A DNA stretch of 64,000 nucleotides from Algoriphagus aestuariicola (GTDB lineage Bacteria > Bacteroidota > Bacteroidia > Cytophagales > Cyclobacteriaceae): NCBI RefSeq assembly GCF_017254835.1, contig NZ_JAFKCW010000003.1, positions 434,001-498,000 of the forward strand. Direction: 5' to 3'. This document shows positions 52,063 to 60,830 of this stretch, piece after piece; the first letter of the stretch is position 1; each line of letters opens with the position of its first letter. Both the position numbers and the translations under genes were made by a program. The notes beneath the pieces are model-generated. The model saw nothing but the letters and a program-made list of their open reading frames with translations. It did no database searches and had not been told where the DNA came from.

Positions 52063-52464
52063 ATGAAAATTTCCAAAGAAGACTTCCAGGAGATGCGCGC
52101 CAAGTACACTGCCGAAGTCCGCCAGGGCAAACCTGCCCAAACGCTAACTGGCGAAAACACCAACCAAACCAGCTGGCTTTTTTTCAACCGGGAAACGCTC
52201 GAAGGGCTGCTGGCCCAAGTAGACGAAGATCCCAAAATCGGCGGAGTCCAGATTTTTCTCTCGGAATACACCGAAGAAGTAGCCAAAAAACTCTATCCTC
52301 AATCCTATGAGAAGGTCGTCGGCTCGCTGACTCTGGTACTCTGCCCCGCCAATCTCAAAGAGGGGATGCTGACCCGAGTGGAACTTGAAAACGGAGGCAC
52401 CACCTACGAAAACAGGGGAGAGCTGTGTCCACCCGTGTGCGAACCTGATCCTACGGACGTCTAG
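52063..52464 (+). CDS. Small soluble protein ending in CPPVC (module copy 2)
   Basis: 133 aa paralogue of the protein at 47782. Shared elements: MKISKEDFQEMRAKY, GKPAQ, NQTSWLFF, FLSEYTEEVAKKLYP, YENRGELCPPVC. Differences: a short C-terminal extension after the cysteines (EPDPTDV) and one extra Cys (LVLCPAN). No signal peptide or TM. It precedes a 7-TM gene by 3 nt, as copy 1 does by 8 nt. Function unknown; conservation of the CPPxC end across diverged copies argues that the motif is the working part. Confidence 0.8.
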   Translation: MKISKEDFQEMRAKYTAEVRQGKPAQTLTGENTNQTSWLFFNRETLEGLLAQVDEDPKIGGVQIFLSEYTEEVAKKLYPQSYEKVVGSLTLVLCPANLKEGMLTRVELENGGTTYENRGELCPPVCEPDPTDV

Positions 52465-52467
52465 GCC

Positions 52468-53223
52468 GTGCGTACTGAACTTTTACCCTACATGTTCAGA
52501 GATTGGGTATCTGTATCCAATTACGTCTTCATCGTTTTGTTTTGCGTTGTCTATCTCCTGCGTCGGCCTGCCTTTCGGCAATGCAGCTCAGATCGCTACG
52601 CTTTTCTATATGCATTCCTATTGGTGGCTACCCCACCGATCGGATTCGCTTTTCGGGTTTTCCAGGATCTGAACGGGGAGATCAACGCTTTTTTTGGAAA
52701 TTTGGACAAACCGTCTTACAATGCTTGGTGGCATAATTTGACCCTGTGGATAGTAGTGCCAATGGTAGTCATGCTGCTTATCCATTCCTACCTCCCCAGA
52801 GGCAAGAAAGCCCTAATCAAAAAACTAATGTATGGATTCATGGTTTTTGTGCTCATTTTCGAAGGATTGCAGATCCAGCCCTTTTATCTTGTGCAGGGCA
52901 TCTTGGCAGCCGTCGGCTCGCTTTGTATCCTTGCCTCTTGCATGACTTATTTTTATAGCCTCATGACCCATGAAGAGTATTTGTCGGTAGAGCTACTCCG
53001 CCTGCCATCCTTCTGGCAAGTGACGTTTATATTCTTCTACGTCTCCTTAAACTACAGCAGCGATATCTCCTTTTCCTATCTATCTGAACGAAATCCAGAA
53101 TTCGTGACATCCATTCTATGGGTAGCCAAAGTCAGCGGGGTAGCCCAATCCTTGGTTTTCTTAGCCTGCTTTACTGCACCAGCTTTGAAAATCAAACTAG
53201 AAAACCAACCCAGCTATGCTTGA
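52468..53223 (+). CDS. Seven-TM protein of kinase module (copy 2)
   Basis: 251 aa, GTG start 3 nt after the CPPVC gene. Seven hydrophobic segments (SVSNYVFIVLFCVVYLL, FLYAFLLVATPPIGFAFRVF, LTLWIVVPMVVMLLIHSYL, LMYGFMVFVLIFEGL, GILAAVGSLCILASCMTYF, VTFIFFYVSLNYSSDISFSYL, VAQSLVFLACFTAPAL). Weakly similar to copy 1, mostly in the last third. The kinase gene begins inside its end (ATGCTTGA, 8 nt overlap, the same overlap length as copy 1). Presumed signal input or accessory protein of the kinase. Confidence 0.78.
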   Translation: MRTELLPYMFRDWVSVSNYVFIVLFCVVYLLRRPAFRQCSSDRYAFLYAFLLVATPPIGFAFRVFQDLNGEINAFFGNLDKPSYNAWWHNLTLWIVVPMVVMLLIHSYLPRGKKALIKKLMYGFMVFVLIFEGLQIQPFYLVQGILAAVGSLCILASCMTYFYSLMTHEEYLSVELLRLPSFWQVTFIFFYVSLNYSSDISFSYLSERNPEFVTSILWVAKVSGVAQSLVFLACFTAPALKIKLENQPSYA

Positions 53224-53974
53224 CCAAGAAAGCCAAGTCATTGCCATTGTCCTTTCTGGGATCTTCTTTGCGGGACTGATGTCGGTCTTTGTGGTGGCGA
53301 TGGTCTTTGTCCACCGTCAACGTCAGGATCTCGCCAGACAAAAACTCAATCAGTTACAGGCTGAGCATGAGAAAACCCTGCTCAGCATCGAGAACGAAAT
53401 CCAACAGGAGACCCTCTCACAGGTCGGAAGGGAACTTCACGACAACATCGGCCAGCTCCTATCCCTCACAAAGCTCAACCTTAATTCTTCCAAGCCAGAA
53501 AAACAGGCCGAGGGCCTCAGCATGCTCGGCCAAGTCATCAAAGAGGTCAGAGGCCTCTCCAAGATTCTGAACCTCGACTGGGTAGAAGCATTGACTTTGG
53601 AAGACTTTCTTGCCCAGCAGCTGGAAAAGATCCAGTCCACCGGCTTTTGCCAGACGGAGCTGCAAAGCGACCTGCCGCTACCCGGTCTTCCAAAAGAAAA
53701 GAAAATCGTCCTGATCCGGGTCATCCAGGAATGCCTCAACAACGCTCTCAAGCACGCCGAACCGAAACAGATCTCAGTGCGTATATCCCTGCCATCTGCA
53801 GAAAAAGCTCTACTGGTGATCCAAGACGATGGACGGGGTTTTGATGCGTCTATCCCTTCCCAAGGCAGCGGAATGAGCAATCTCTCCAGCCGGATGAAGG
53901 CAATTGGGGGATCCTTTTTGTTGACCTCCAAGCCTGGCGCGGGTACAAAAATCATCTTGGATTTCCCGATCTGA
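53216..53974 (+). CDS. HisKA_3 sensor histidine kinase, no input domain (copy 2)
   Basis: 252 aa, highly similar to copy 1: TM helix (IVLSGIFFAGLMSVFVVAMVFV), linker HRQRQ, phospho-acceptor H75 in GRELHDNIGQLL, N box ECLNNALKHA, G1 DDGRGF, G2 GSGMSNL, and end GAGTKIILDFPI. No sensor domain. No response regulator gene follows it, so it either uses the regulator at 49693 or another elsewhere. Kinases of the two copies are far more alike than their 7-TM partners, which suggests the input differs while the output is shared. Confidence 0.92.
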   Translation: MLDQESQVIAIVLSGIFFAGLMSVFVVAMVFVHRQRQDLARQKLNQLQAEHEKTLLSIENEIQQETLSQVGRELHDNIGQLLSLTKLNLNSSKPEKQAEGLSMLGQVIKEVRGLSKILNLDWVEALTLEDFLAQQLEKIQSTGFCQTELQSDLPLPGLPKEKKIVLIRVIQECLNNALKHAEPKQISVRISLPSAEKALLVIQDDGRGFDASIPSQGSGMSNLSSRMKAIGGSFLLTSKPGAGTKIILDFPI

Positions 53975-53996
53975 GCCGCAAAAAACCGAAAGCATC

Positions 53997-54016
53997 CCGA
54001 GAACACAGGCTCTCGG
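53997..54016. terminator. Probable terminator after kinase copy 2
   Basis: CCGAGA-acacaggc-TCTCGG short stem followed by AATTCTTTGTTTTT, between the kinase stop and the convergent barrel gene. Only 6 bp, so moderate support. Confidence 0.5.
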
Positions 54017-54028
54017 AATTCTTTGTTT

Positions 54029-54685
54029 TTAGAAAAAGAAGGTAGCGCCGATCTGGTAGGAGGAGAAAAGGCCGGCGTTTAAATTTGATGTCGTGTTATC
54101 CCCCTCATAATTCTCTGGAATTGACCGATGGTAGTCATAGTCGATCAAAGAGCTTTGGAGATGAATGCCCAGAAAACCTGCTACCAAGTACTGTAAGCCG
54201 ACAGCGGCAGACCCGCTGAGGCCCTTGCGTTTGGTATGAACAATACGCTCGCCGGAGTCGACGTCCATAGAGGTTGGCTTCCCTAAATAGCCTCCTACCC
54301 TCAGATCCCCGTAAAACGCAAGTTTTTCGGAAACTGAGACATACTTCCTCGTAAAAAAGCCCAGTCCGTAGCCCCGGTAGTTTCCTTTTCCGGCTTCACT
54401 GCCATCCAGGTTCCTCGTTTCCCCGCTCAAAAACTGGAAATCTCCTGAAATACCCAAGGCCCAGTTTTCCTTCACGAAATACCCCACGCCAGGCTGTAGG
54501 TAGAAATTTGCGGTTCTATGCCAAGTGTAATAACTTCCGCCAGCTAGAGTCGCCCGGTTTTCTTCGATCTTGTTATGAGTTGACCCGGCCTGCCCGTCGA
54601 GCAACCAAGTTCCTTTTTGCATTTGGGCATGGCCGCTTATAGCCAACACTAAAACCAAGGCAAGAGTAAAAAAAGACTTCCTCAT
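54029..54685 (-). CDS. Outer-membrane beta-barrel protein
   Basis: 218 aa. Signal peptide RKSFFTLALVLVLAISGHAQ. The mature region is a series of amphipathic strands with aromatic ends and glycine turns (NFYLQPGVGYFVKENWALGISGDF, FYGDLRVGGYLG, GLFSSYQIGATFFF, C-terminal Phe), typical of an 8-10-strand outer-membrane barrel (OMP_b-brl type). Paralogous in layout to the upstream gene (QMQKGTWLLDGQ and QLEKGTILLGGG; YFVKENWALGIS and FFFKDNWLLGIS). It overlaps that gene by 4 nt. Confidence 0.82.
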   Translation of the reverse strand: MRKSFFTLALVLVLAISGHAQMQKGTWLLDGQAGSTHNKIEENRATLAGGSYYTWHRTANFYLQPGVGYFVKENWALGISGDFQFLSGETRNLDGSEAGKGNYRGYGLGFFTRKYVSVSEKLAFYGDLRVGGYLGKPTSMDVDSGERIVHTKRKGLSGSAAVGLQYLVAGFLGIHLQSSLIDYDYHRSIPENYEGDNTTSNLNAGLFSSYQIGATFFF

Positions 54686-55356
54686 TTCTTTGACAGAAAA
54701 AAGTTGACGCCTAAGGTGATCACTGAAGTGTCTATTCCAAAGCTAAATCCGCTGCTGTCCCCCTCGGAATTCTCGGTGTATCCATCATCCTCCCAAGAAG
54801 TATTCGTATAGCTGAGCGGGGATATAGAAAGATTAATTCCAAGCCATGTTTTGGGAAAGTAGGAGAGTCCGAGAGAAGCGGCGGCATTTACGCTATTGAT
54901 ATCCTTGCTGGAGGAGGCGTCCTCGTTTCCGTTGGGGATGTCAGTGAATGAGACGTGCGAATATCCGACTTGTACTTGTCCAAAGGCACTGATCTTTTCC
55001 CCAAATGGAAAATATCCCCTCACAAACGGCGCCACTCCCCACGAACTGTATTTGGACTCACTGGAGAGTTCCGACGCTCCAGATGAAGACAAGGAACTGG
55101 TTGTTGAATTATTCCAACTAAGCGGGAGGCTAATACCGAGCAACCAATTGTCTTTGAAAAAGAAACCAGCGTCGGGGCTGAAGTTGAAATTGCTGTTTTT
55201 CGTTTCGGCGTAAAAAGCTCCCGCTTCGGACGATGAACTTGATGATCCGAATCCCACTCCGCCTCCGAGGAGTATAGTTCCTTTTTCGAGCTGCGCAAAG
55301 GCCGTAAGGGATAGCAGGAGCATCATGGGCAGCACTGCCAAAAATCGTTTTTTCAT
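54682..55356 (-). CDS. Outer-membrane beta-barrel protein
   Basis: 224 aa from the ATG at 55356, where a clear signal peptide begins (KKRFLAVLPMMLLLSLTAFAQ); an in-frame extension upstream of it is rejected. Serine-rich loops (SSSSSEAG) and barrel strands as in its neighbour; C-terminus ITLGVNFFLSKK. The two genes form a tandem pair with 4 nt overlap. Divergent from glyS; the ~210 nt between contains the glyS -7 box. Confidence 0.8.
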   Translation of the reverse strand: MKKRFLAVLPMMLLLSLTAFAQLEKGTILLGGGVGFGSSSSSSEAGAFYAETKNSNFNFSPDAGFFFKDNWLLGISLPLSWNNSTTSSLSSSGASELSSESKYSSWGVAPFVRGYFPFGEKISAFGQVQVGYSHVSFTDIPNGNEDASSSKDINSVNAAASLGLSYFPKTWLGINLSISPLSYTNTSWEDDGYTENSEGDSSGFSFGIDTSVITLGVNFFLSKK

Positions 55357-55551
55357 AAGGGTTTGGTTAGGTAAGGTTTGGATCATTTGACGGATTTCTG
55401 AAAAATTAGTTTTTCTATACAATCGGAATAGAATGCTTGATTTTTTATTTATTTGGTTTAAAACCACTTGCGTTTCTGGATGCTTTCGGAAAAAGTGGAA
55501 AATCCTTCCTGAACGGCAAGCGTCAACTTTACCCAAATCAATTTGTTTCCC

Positions 55552-55559
55552 TATTTTTG
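55552..55559 (+). promoter_or_regulatory. glyS -7 box next to the start codon
   Basis: TATTTTTG (TAnnTTTG), six bases before the ATG, in the context TTTGCGGCCTATG. Same spacing and TTTGCGGC as at 44217, so a leaderless or near-leaderless transcript is likely. No -33 TTTG at the usual distance. Confidence 0.45.
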
Positions 55560-55565
55560 CGGCCT

Positions 55566-57032
55566 ATGGCAAAAACTGAGACCCCGGGCGAACACGCCCA
55601 ACTGAAAGATATTATTTCCCATGCCAAGGAGTATGGTTTCGTTTACCCAAGTTCCGAGATCTATGATGGCCTTCAGGCGGTCTATGACTATGGGGCTTAT
55701 GGCGTGGAATTGAAAAATAACCTCAAGCGGCTTTGGTGGGAAACCATGACTCGCGTTTCCGACAACATTGTCGGCATCGATGCGGCCATCTTCATGCACC
55801 CGACCACCTGGAAAGCCTCCGGTCACGTGGACAGCTTCAACGATCCGATGATCGACAACAAGGACAGCAAAAAACGATACCGTGCCGACGTGCTCGTCGA
55901 GGAGCATGCGGCGACTTTTGAGCGTGCTGGCGATATCGAAAAGGCCAACTCCCTGACTGGAGCTTTGGCGCGACTGCTGGAAGCCGAGGACCTGGCCGGA
56001 GTTCGCGACCTGATCACCAACGAAGGGATCAAGTGCCCCATCTCCGGCACCTCCAACTGGACCGATGTACGTCAGTTCAACTTGATGTTTTCGACCCAAG
56101 TGGGTTCCGTGGCGGAAGATGCTTCGACCATCTACCTCCGTCCGGAGACTGCACAGGGGATTTTCGTGAACTTCCTCAATGTGCAGAAGACAGCCCGAAT
56201 GAAGGTTCCGTTTGGGATTGCACAAATCGGAAAAGCATTCAGAAACGAGATCGTAGCACGTCAGTTTATTTTCCGTATGCGGGAGTTTGAGCAAATGGAG
56301 ATGCAATTCTTTGTACGTCCCGGCACGGAGCTCGATTGGTACCAAAAATGGGCTGACACCCGAATGAGATGGCATCTGGCTTTGGGTACACCTGCGGCAA
56401 AGCTTCGCAAACACGACCACGAAAAGCTCGCTCACTACGCCAATGCAGCGATGGACATCGAGTTTGAGTTTCCGTTTGGATTCAAGGAAGTGGAAGGAAT
56501 ACACTCCCGAACCGACTTTGATCTCAAGTCCCACCAGGAATACTCCAAGAAAAAGCAGCAATACTTCGATCCGGAGATCAACCAAAACTACATCCCGTAT
56601 GTGATCGAGACTTCGATTGGTGCGGATCGCCTGTTCCTTTTGACCCTTTGCAATGCTTACACTGAGGAATCTTCAGAGGAGAAAAGCAGAACCTACCTGA
56701 AATTCCACCCTGCCATCGCCCCAGTGAAGGCTGCCATCCTTCCTTTGACCAAAAAAGACGGACTACCGGAAAAAGCCCAAGAAATCGTGGACTTGCTCAA
56801 ATACGACTTCAACATAATCTATGAAGATGCCGCATCGATTGGCAAGCGGTACGCGCGGCAGGATTTGATCGGCACGCCGTTCTGTATCGCGGTGGATCAC
56901 CAGACTTTGGAAGACAACACGGTCACCATCCGTCACAGAGATACTACAGAACAGGAACGTGTTGCCATTTCCGAGTTGCATGGCAGAATCACCGAAGCAA
57001 CCAGCTTCAGAAGGATTTTCGAGAAAATTTAA
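55566..57032 (+). CDS. glyS: Glycine--tRNA ligase
   Basis: 488 aa, homodimeric (eukaryote/archaea-like) glycyl-tRNA synthetase, class II. It contains FVYPSSEIYDGLQAVYDYG, motif 2 region TIYLRPETAQGIFVNFLN and FRNEIVARQFIFRMREFEQMEMQFFV, motif 3 region YVIETSIGADRLFLLTLCNAY, and a C-terminal anticodon-binding domain (LPEKAQEIVDLLKYDF). ATG at 55566 is right before the conserved AKTETPGEHAQLKDIISHAKEYGFV; earlier in-frame starts are implausible. Ends at a strong terminator. Confidence 0.97.
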   Translation: MAKTETPGEHAQLKDIISHAKEYGFVYPSSEIYDGLQAVYDYGAYGVELKNNLKRLWWETMTRVSDNIVGIDAAIFMHPTTWKASGHVDSFNDPMIDNKDSKKRYRADVLVEEHAATFERAGDIEKANSLTGALARLLEAEDLAGVRDLITNEGIKCPISGTSNWTDVRQFNLMFSTQVGSVAEDASTIYLRPETAQGIFVNFLNVQKTARMKVPFGIAQIGKAFRNEIVARQFIFRMREFEQMEMQFFVRPGTELDWYQKWADTRMRWHLALGTPAAKLRKHDHEKLAHYANAAMDIEFEFPFGFKEVEGIHSRTDFDLKSHQEYSKKKQQYFDPEINQNYIPYVIETSIGADRLFLLTLCNAYTEESSEEKSRTYLKFHPAIAPVKAAILPLTKKDGLPEKAQEIVDLLKYDFNIIYEDAASIGKRYARQDLIGTPFCIAVDHQTLEDNTVTIRHRDTTEQERVAISELHGRITEATSFRRIFEKI

Positions 57033-57064
57033 AAGGTCGGATACTTGATGTCCGATGACCGATG

Positions 57065-57101
57065 AAAAAAACCGTCAGAACCCCAATTCTGACGGTTTTT
57101 T
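57065..57101. terminator. Bidirectional terminator between glyS and DUF6702
   Basis: AAAAAACCGTCAGAA-ccccaa-TTCTGACGGTTTTTT, a 15 bp perfect stem with A and T ends. Serves glyS on the plus strand and the DUF6702 gene on the minus strand. Confidence 0.92.
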
Positions 57102-57117
57102 GTTTTATGGAAATTGT

Positions 57118-57609
57118 TTAAAACTCCACCTTCCCCTTTTCCTCGCCTTTACCCAATAGCATACTTTTTGGGGATTTAGAATTGAAGTATACGTGGATGA
57201 TGTTCTGTTGCCCGTCAAATTCCCCCAAAAGCAACGTATTTCGCATCTCCACGGTCTTGGGAATTTCCGCCTCTGCCGACTCCAAGTAAAACCAGGCTGC
57301 ATCTTCCTCGACCTCATAGCCCATGTAGTTCAGAGCGATGGGCTTTCCATTTACCCAAAGCTGGTTATGCTTGAGCAGATAGGTCCTGACCAGCTGGTCG
57401 AGCTTGGCTTTGTCCTTGGGATTGAGAAAATCCACCGACTGGCCGAACTCCTTCGCCAAGGAAATTTCCAAATCATCCCAGAATATCTTCTGGGCCATTT
57501 CCATTTTTTGGGAGCTGGTATTGTACCGCAATTCCGTCAGACTGATGAAGAACGGATGGACGACAAGCAAGGAAAACAAGGCCAATAGCGGCAGCAAAGA
57601 CAATTTCAT
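57118..57609 (-). CDS. DUF6702 secreted protein
   Basis: 163 aa. N-terminal hydrophobic signal (KLSLLPLLALFSLLVVHP) runs into HPFFISLTELRYNTSSQKMEMAQKIFWDDLE, the defining start of the DUF6702 family. It ends with IIHVYFNSKSPKSMLLGKGEEKGKVEF. Probably exported and anchored by its N-terminus. In Bacteroidota it recurs next to HupE-like and M1-peptidase genes, as here, though it is read in the opposite direction from those two. Function unknown; a metal-related envelope role has been suggested by the HupE association only. Confidence 0.85.
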   Translation of the reverse strand: MKLSLLPLLALFSLLVVHPFFISLTELRYNTSSQKMEMAQKIFWDDLEISLAKEFGQSVDFLNPKDKAKLDQLVRTYLLKHNQLWVNGKPIALNYMGYEVEEDAAWFYLESAEAEIPKTVEMRNTLLLGEFDGQQNIIHVYFNSKSPKSMLLGKGEEKGKVEF

Positions 57610-57681
57610 GGGGGCGATTCTTTGGGAATAATCCTGTAATATTGCCGCAATTTAATGCTTTAGAGCGCTTACCGCCCAAAT

Positions 57682-58260
57682 ATGTCTTCATTTGAACTTT
57701 ACTTCAAACTTGGCCTCCAGCACATTCTGGATATCAGGGGATTTGATCATATTTTGTTTGTCCTTGCCCTTTGCGCCATCTACGTCGCTCGGGATTGGAA
57801 AAAAATACTGATTCTTGTCACCGCATTCACTGTCGGCCATTCCCTCACTTTGGCACTCGCCACTTTCAATATCGTCAACTTTCGATCAGACATCATCGAG
57901 TTTCTCATCCCTGTCACGATCGCGATCACGGCTCTAGCCAACTTGTTTAAAAGCAAACCGACCACTGGGAAAGGAATCACCCTAAGTTACTTTTTTGCCG
58001 GATTCTTCGGCTTGATCCATGGGCTCGGCTTCTCCAACTACCTCAAGGAACTCTTGGGCAAAGAGGCCAGTATTTGGCAACCACTCCTAGCCTTCAATCT
58101 AGGTCTGGAAGCAGGTCAAATCGTCATCGTGGCGGCATTCCTTCTGGCTACCTCTCTCGTCCATCTTGCCGGCGTCAACCGGAAAGACTGGACGCTGATC
58201 GTCTCTGCTTTTGTTTTGGGTGTCGCCTGCATGCTCTTGCTGGAAACCAAATTTTGGTAA
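57682..58260 (+). CDS. HupE/UreJ-family membrane protein
   Basis: 192 aa, HupE/UreJ_2 family, likely a nickel or cobalt permease-like protein. About six TM helices. The signature begins LGLQHILDIRGFDHILFVLAL (GxxHIxxGxDHxLFL) and continues LVTAFTVGHSLTLALATF (AFTxGHSxTL) and FFGLIHGLGFSNYL (HGxGFA). The His/Asp residues of these motifs are the presumed metal path. Divergent from DUF6702, 72 nt apart, and upstream of the M1 peptidase by 79 nt. Confidence 0.9.
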   Translation: MSSFELYFKLGLQHILDIRGFDHILFVLALCAIYVARDWKKILILVTAFTVGHSLTLALATFNIVNFRSDIIEFLIPVTIAITALANLFKSKPTTGKGITLSYFFAGFFGLIHGLGFSNYLKELLGKEASIWQPLLAFNLGLEAGQIVIVAAFLLATSLVHLAGVNRKDWTLIVSAFVLGVACMLLLETKFW

Positions 58261-58339
58261 AAATTAACCGCCAAAAACAGAATTGTTTTCTGTTTGACAA
58301 TCAATCCGTTTCTTAGCGACCCAATACCCTACTACCCAT

Positions 58340-60676
58340 ATGATGAAAAAATTAATTGCTATTGCAGCAGTTGGGCTAGCTGGAATCACTCCACTTCTGG
58401 CTCAACATACTGAACAAAATCATGGTTACCGATTTGAACAATTGGGCACCATGCTCCGCACACCAAATGTCTACAGAACCGCCTCCGGCGCTCCGGGGCA
58501 TATGTACTGGCAGCAGCAGGCCAACTATGTAATCGAAGTCGAGCTCAACGATGACAACCAGTCTATCAAAGGCTCCGAAACCGTCACCTATATCAACAAC
58601 TCTCCGGATCAGCTCACCTACCTGTGGCTGCAATTGGATCAAAACAATCGGGGAAAGGATTCCGACACCCCAAAGGTGACAGAATCGAGCATTGGACCGA
58701 GGATGTCCATGCGGGATTTGGAGGGGATCCTCTGGCATTCAGATGATCACGATGTGAAAATCATCTCTATCAAGGACGCCCAGGGCAATCCGCTCCACAT
58801 TGCCATCAACAAGACCATGATGCGCGTGGATCTCCCCCAGCCTTTGAAGGCGGGTGAGACCTTTACTTTTTCCATTGATTGGAGCTTCAACATTACCGAC
58901 CGCGTAGGCTTTATCGGAGGCCGACCGGGTTACGAGCTATTCCCAAAAGACGGCAACTACCTCTACACCATGTCGGAATGGTTTCCAAGAATGGCGGTTT
59001 ACTCGGACTTCGAAGGCTGGCAAAACAAACAGTTCCTAGGCGCAGGTGAATTTGCCCTAACCTTTGGAAACTATGAGGTGCGAATCACCGTACCGGCTGA
59101 TCACATGGTCGGAGCTACCGGAGTCCTTCAAAACCCCGAAGAGGTGCTATCTTCCACCGAACTGGAAAGATGGAATAAGGCCAAGCAAACCTATGACAAT
59201 CCGGTAATCATCCGTACTCAAGCCGAAGCAGAGCAACTGGAAAAAGGGAAATCCAAGGAGAAAAAGACCTGGATTTTCAAGGCAGAAAATGTTCGGGACT
59301 TCGCCTGGACTTCTTCCAGAAAATTCATCTGGGATGCGATGGCCGTGAAACTGGGCGCGAAAGACGTGATGGCAATGTCCTACTACGCCAAAGAAGCCAA
59401 TCCACTTTGGGAGCAATATTCTACCAGAGTGGTAGCCCATACGCTGAAATCCTATTCTGCCCACACTTTTGACTACCCGTATCCCGTAGCGATCTCCGTC
59501 GAGGCCAGCAACGGGATGGAATATCCGATGATCTGCTTCAACTTCGGCAGACCGGATGCGGATGGAACCTATTCAGAAGCGATAAAAAACGGAATGATCG
59601 GCGTGATCATCCACGAAGTAGGCCACAATTTCTTCCCCATGATCGTCAATTCAGATGAGCGTCAGTGGACTTGGATGGATGAGGGCTTGAACACCTTCAT
59701 GCAATTCATGGCTGAGCAGGAATGGGACAGAAACTTCCCTTCCAGAAGAGGGCCAGCCCATAAGATCGTTCCGTACATGAGAAGTGAGAAGAATCTCCTG
59801 GAGCCAATCATGACCAATTCCGAAAACATTATCCAATTCGGTCCAAACGCCTATGCAAAACCAGCCACGGCCTTGAACATTCTTCGCGAGACAGTGATGG
59901 GTCGTGAGCTATTTGACTATGCTTTCAAGGAATATTCCCGAAGATGGATGTTTAAGCACCCGACTCCAGATGATCTATTTAGAACTTTGGAAGATGCGTC
60001 TGCTGTGGATTTGGACTGGTTCTGGAGAGGTTGGTTCTATGGCACTGAGCCGGTAGATATTTCCATCGAAAATGTGAGCTGGTACAAGCTGGACAACAGG
60101 ACTCCAAAAGAGAAAAAAGCCGCTGCCCAAGCTGAAGCAGAGTTGGAAGAAGCCTATGTCAGCAAGGACTTCAACAAAACCGATGTCCCTCAGACGGTCG
60201 TGGAGGCGAATCCTGCCACCCGGGATTTCTACACAACTTACAATCCATTCATGGTCACTCCAGAGGATGAAGAAGCCTACAAGAAATTTATGGCGAGTCT
60301 CTCTGAAAAAGAAAAAGCAATCCTTGACAAGAACCTGAACTACTATGAAATGACCTTCAAAAACGTAGGCGGTTTGGTGATGCCCTTGATCATCGAGTTC
60401 AGGTATGCGGACGGAACGTCTGAAATTGAGCGAATCCCCGCGGAAATCTGGAGAAAAAATGAATCCCAAGTGACCAAGGTTTTTGCGAAGGAGAAGGAAG
60501 TCGTAAGCTTTGTCCTCGATCCAAAACGGGAAACCGCCGATATCGACGAAAACAGCAATTACTGGCCAAGGCAATATCAACCGACCCGCTTTGAGCTCTT
60601 CAAGGGAGCTGGCGGCATTCGTGGCGCGTCGAGCGGCGACAACCCGATGAAGAGCGCGCAGAACAAGAAAAAGTAA
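58340..60676 (+). CDS. Secreted M1 family metallopeptidase
   Basis: 778 aa. Signal peptide MMKKLIAIAAVGLAGITPLLAQ. Gluzincin zinc site HEVGH (H425, E426, H429) with the third ligand E448 in WMDEGLNTF, exactly 18 residues after the motif. The N-terminal domain has the aminopeptidase saddle (VIEVELNDDNQSIKGSETVTYINNS). The usual M1 GAMEN motif is represented by ASNGMEYPM. The C-terminal part (after ~600) is charged. It should cleave peptides from the N-terminus in the periplasm or outside. ATG at 58340 or 58343 are both possible. Ends at a strong hairpin. Confidence 0.93.
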   Translation: MMKKLIAIAAVGLAGITPLLAQHTEQNHGYRFEQLGTMLRTPNVYRTASGAPGHMYWQQQANYVIEVELNDDNQSIKGSETVTYINNSPDQLTYLWLQLDQNNRGKDSDTPKVTESSIGPRMSMRDLEGILWHSDDHDVKIISIKDAQGNPLHIAINKTMMRVDLPQPLKAGETFTFSIDWSFNITDRVGFIGGRPGYELFPKDGNYLYTMSEWFPRMAVYSDFEGWQNKQFLGAGEFALTFGNYEVRITVPADHMVGATGVLQNPEEVLSSTELERWNKAKQTYDNPVIIRTQAEAEQLEKGKSKEKKTWIFKAENVRDFAWTSSRKFIWDAMAVKLGAKDVMAMSYYAKEANPLWEQYSTRVVAHTLKSYSAHTFDYPYPVAISVEASNGMEYPMICFNFGRPDADGTYSEAIKNGMIGVIIHEVGHNFFPMIVNSDERQWTWMDEGLNTFMQFMAEQEWDRNFPSRRGPAHKIVPYMRSEKNLLEPIMTNSENIIQFGPNAYAKPATALNILRETVMGRELFDYAFKEYSRRWMFKHPTPDDLFRTLEDASAVDLDWFWRGWFYGTEPVDISIENVSWYKLDNRTPKEKKAAAQAEAELEEAYVSKDFNKTDVPQTVVEANPATRDFYTTYNPFMVTPEDEEAYKKFMASLSEKEKAILDKNLNYYEMTFKNVGGLVMPLIIEFRYADGTSEIERIPAEIWRKNESQVTKVFAKEKEVVSFVLDPKRETADIDENSNYWPRQYQPTRFELFKGAGGIRGASSGDNPMKSAQNKKK

Positions 60677-60701
60677 GATTTACGTTACTCAATGTGCATT
60701 C

Positions 60702-60735
60702 AACCCTCCAAGGAAGTCCAAATCCTTGGAGGGTT
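60702..60735 (+). terminator. Terminator after the M1 peptidase gene
   Basis: AACCCTCCAAGGA / TCCTTGGAGGGTT, 13 bp stem with an 8 nt loop, followed by CTTTTTT. Confidence 0.92.
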
Positions 60736-60830
60736 CTTTTTTGTATTAACCCGAAGATCGATTGCCTTTGGCGACTTCTTTGCAACTCTGGATAGGCAAT
60801 AGTCCTCATTCAACATCTAAAGGCGCTAAA

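Noticed and set aside
55551-56585. 344-codon open frame on the minus strand
   Set aside because: Antisense to glyS, whose class II synthetase motifs are intact.
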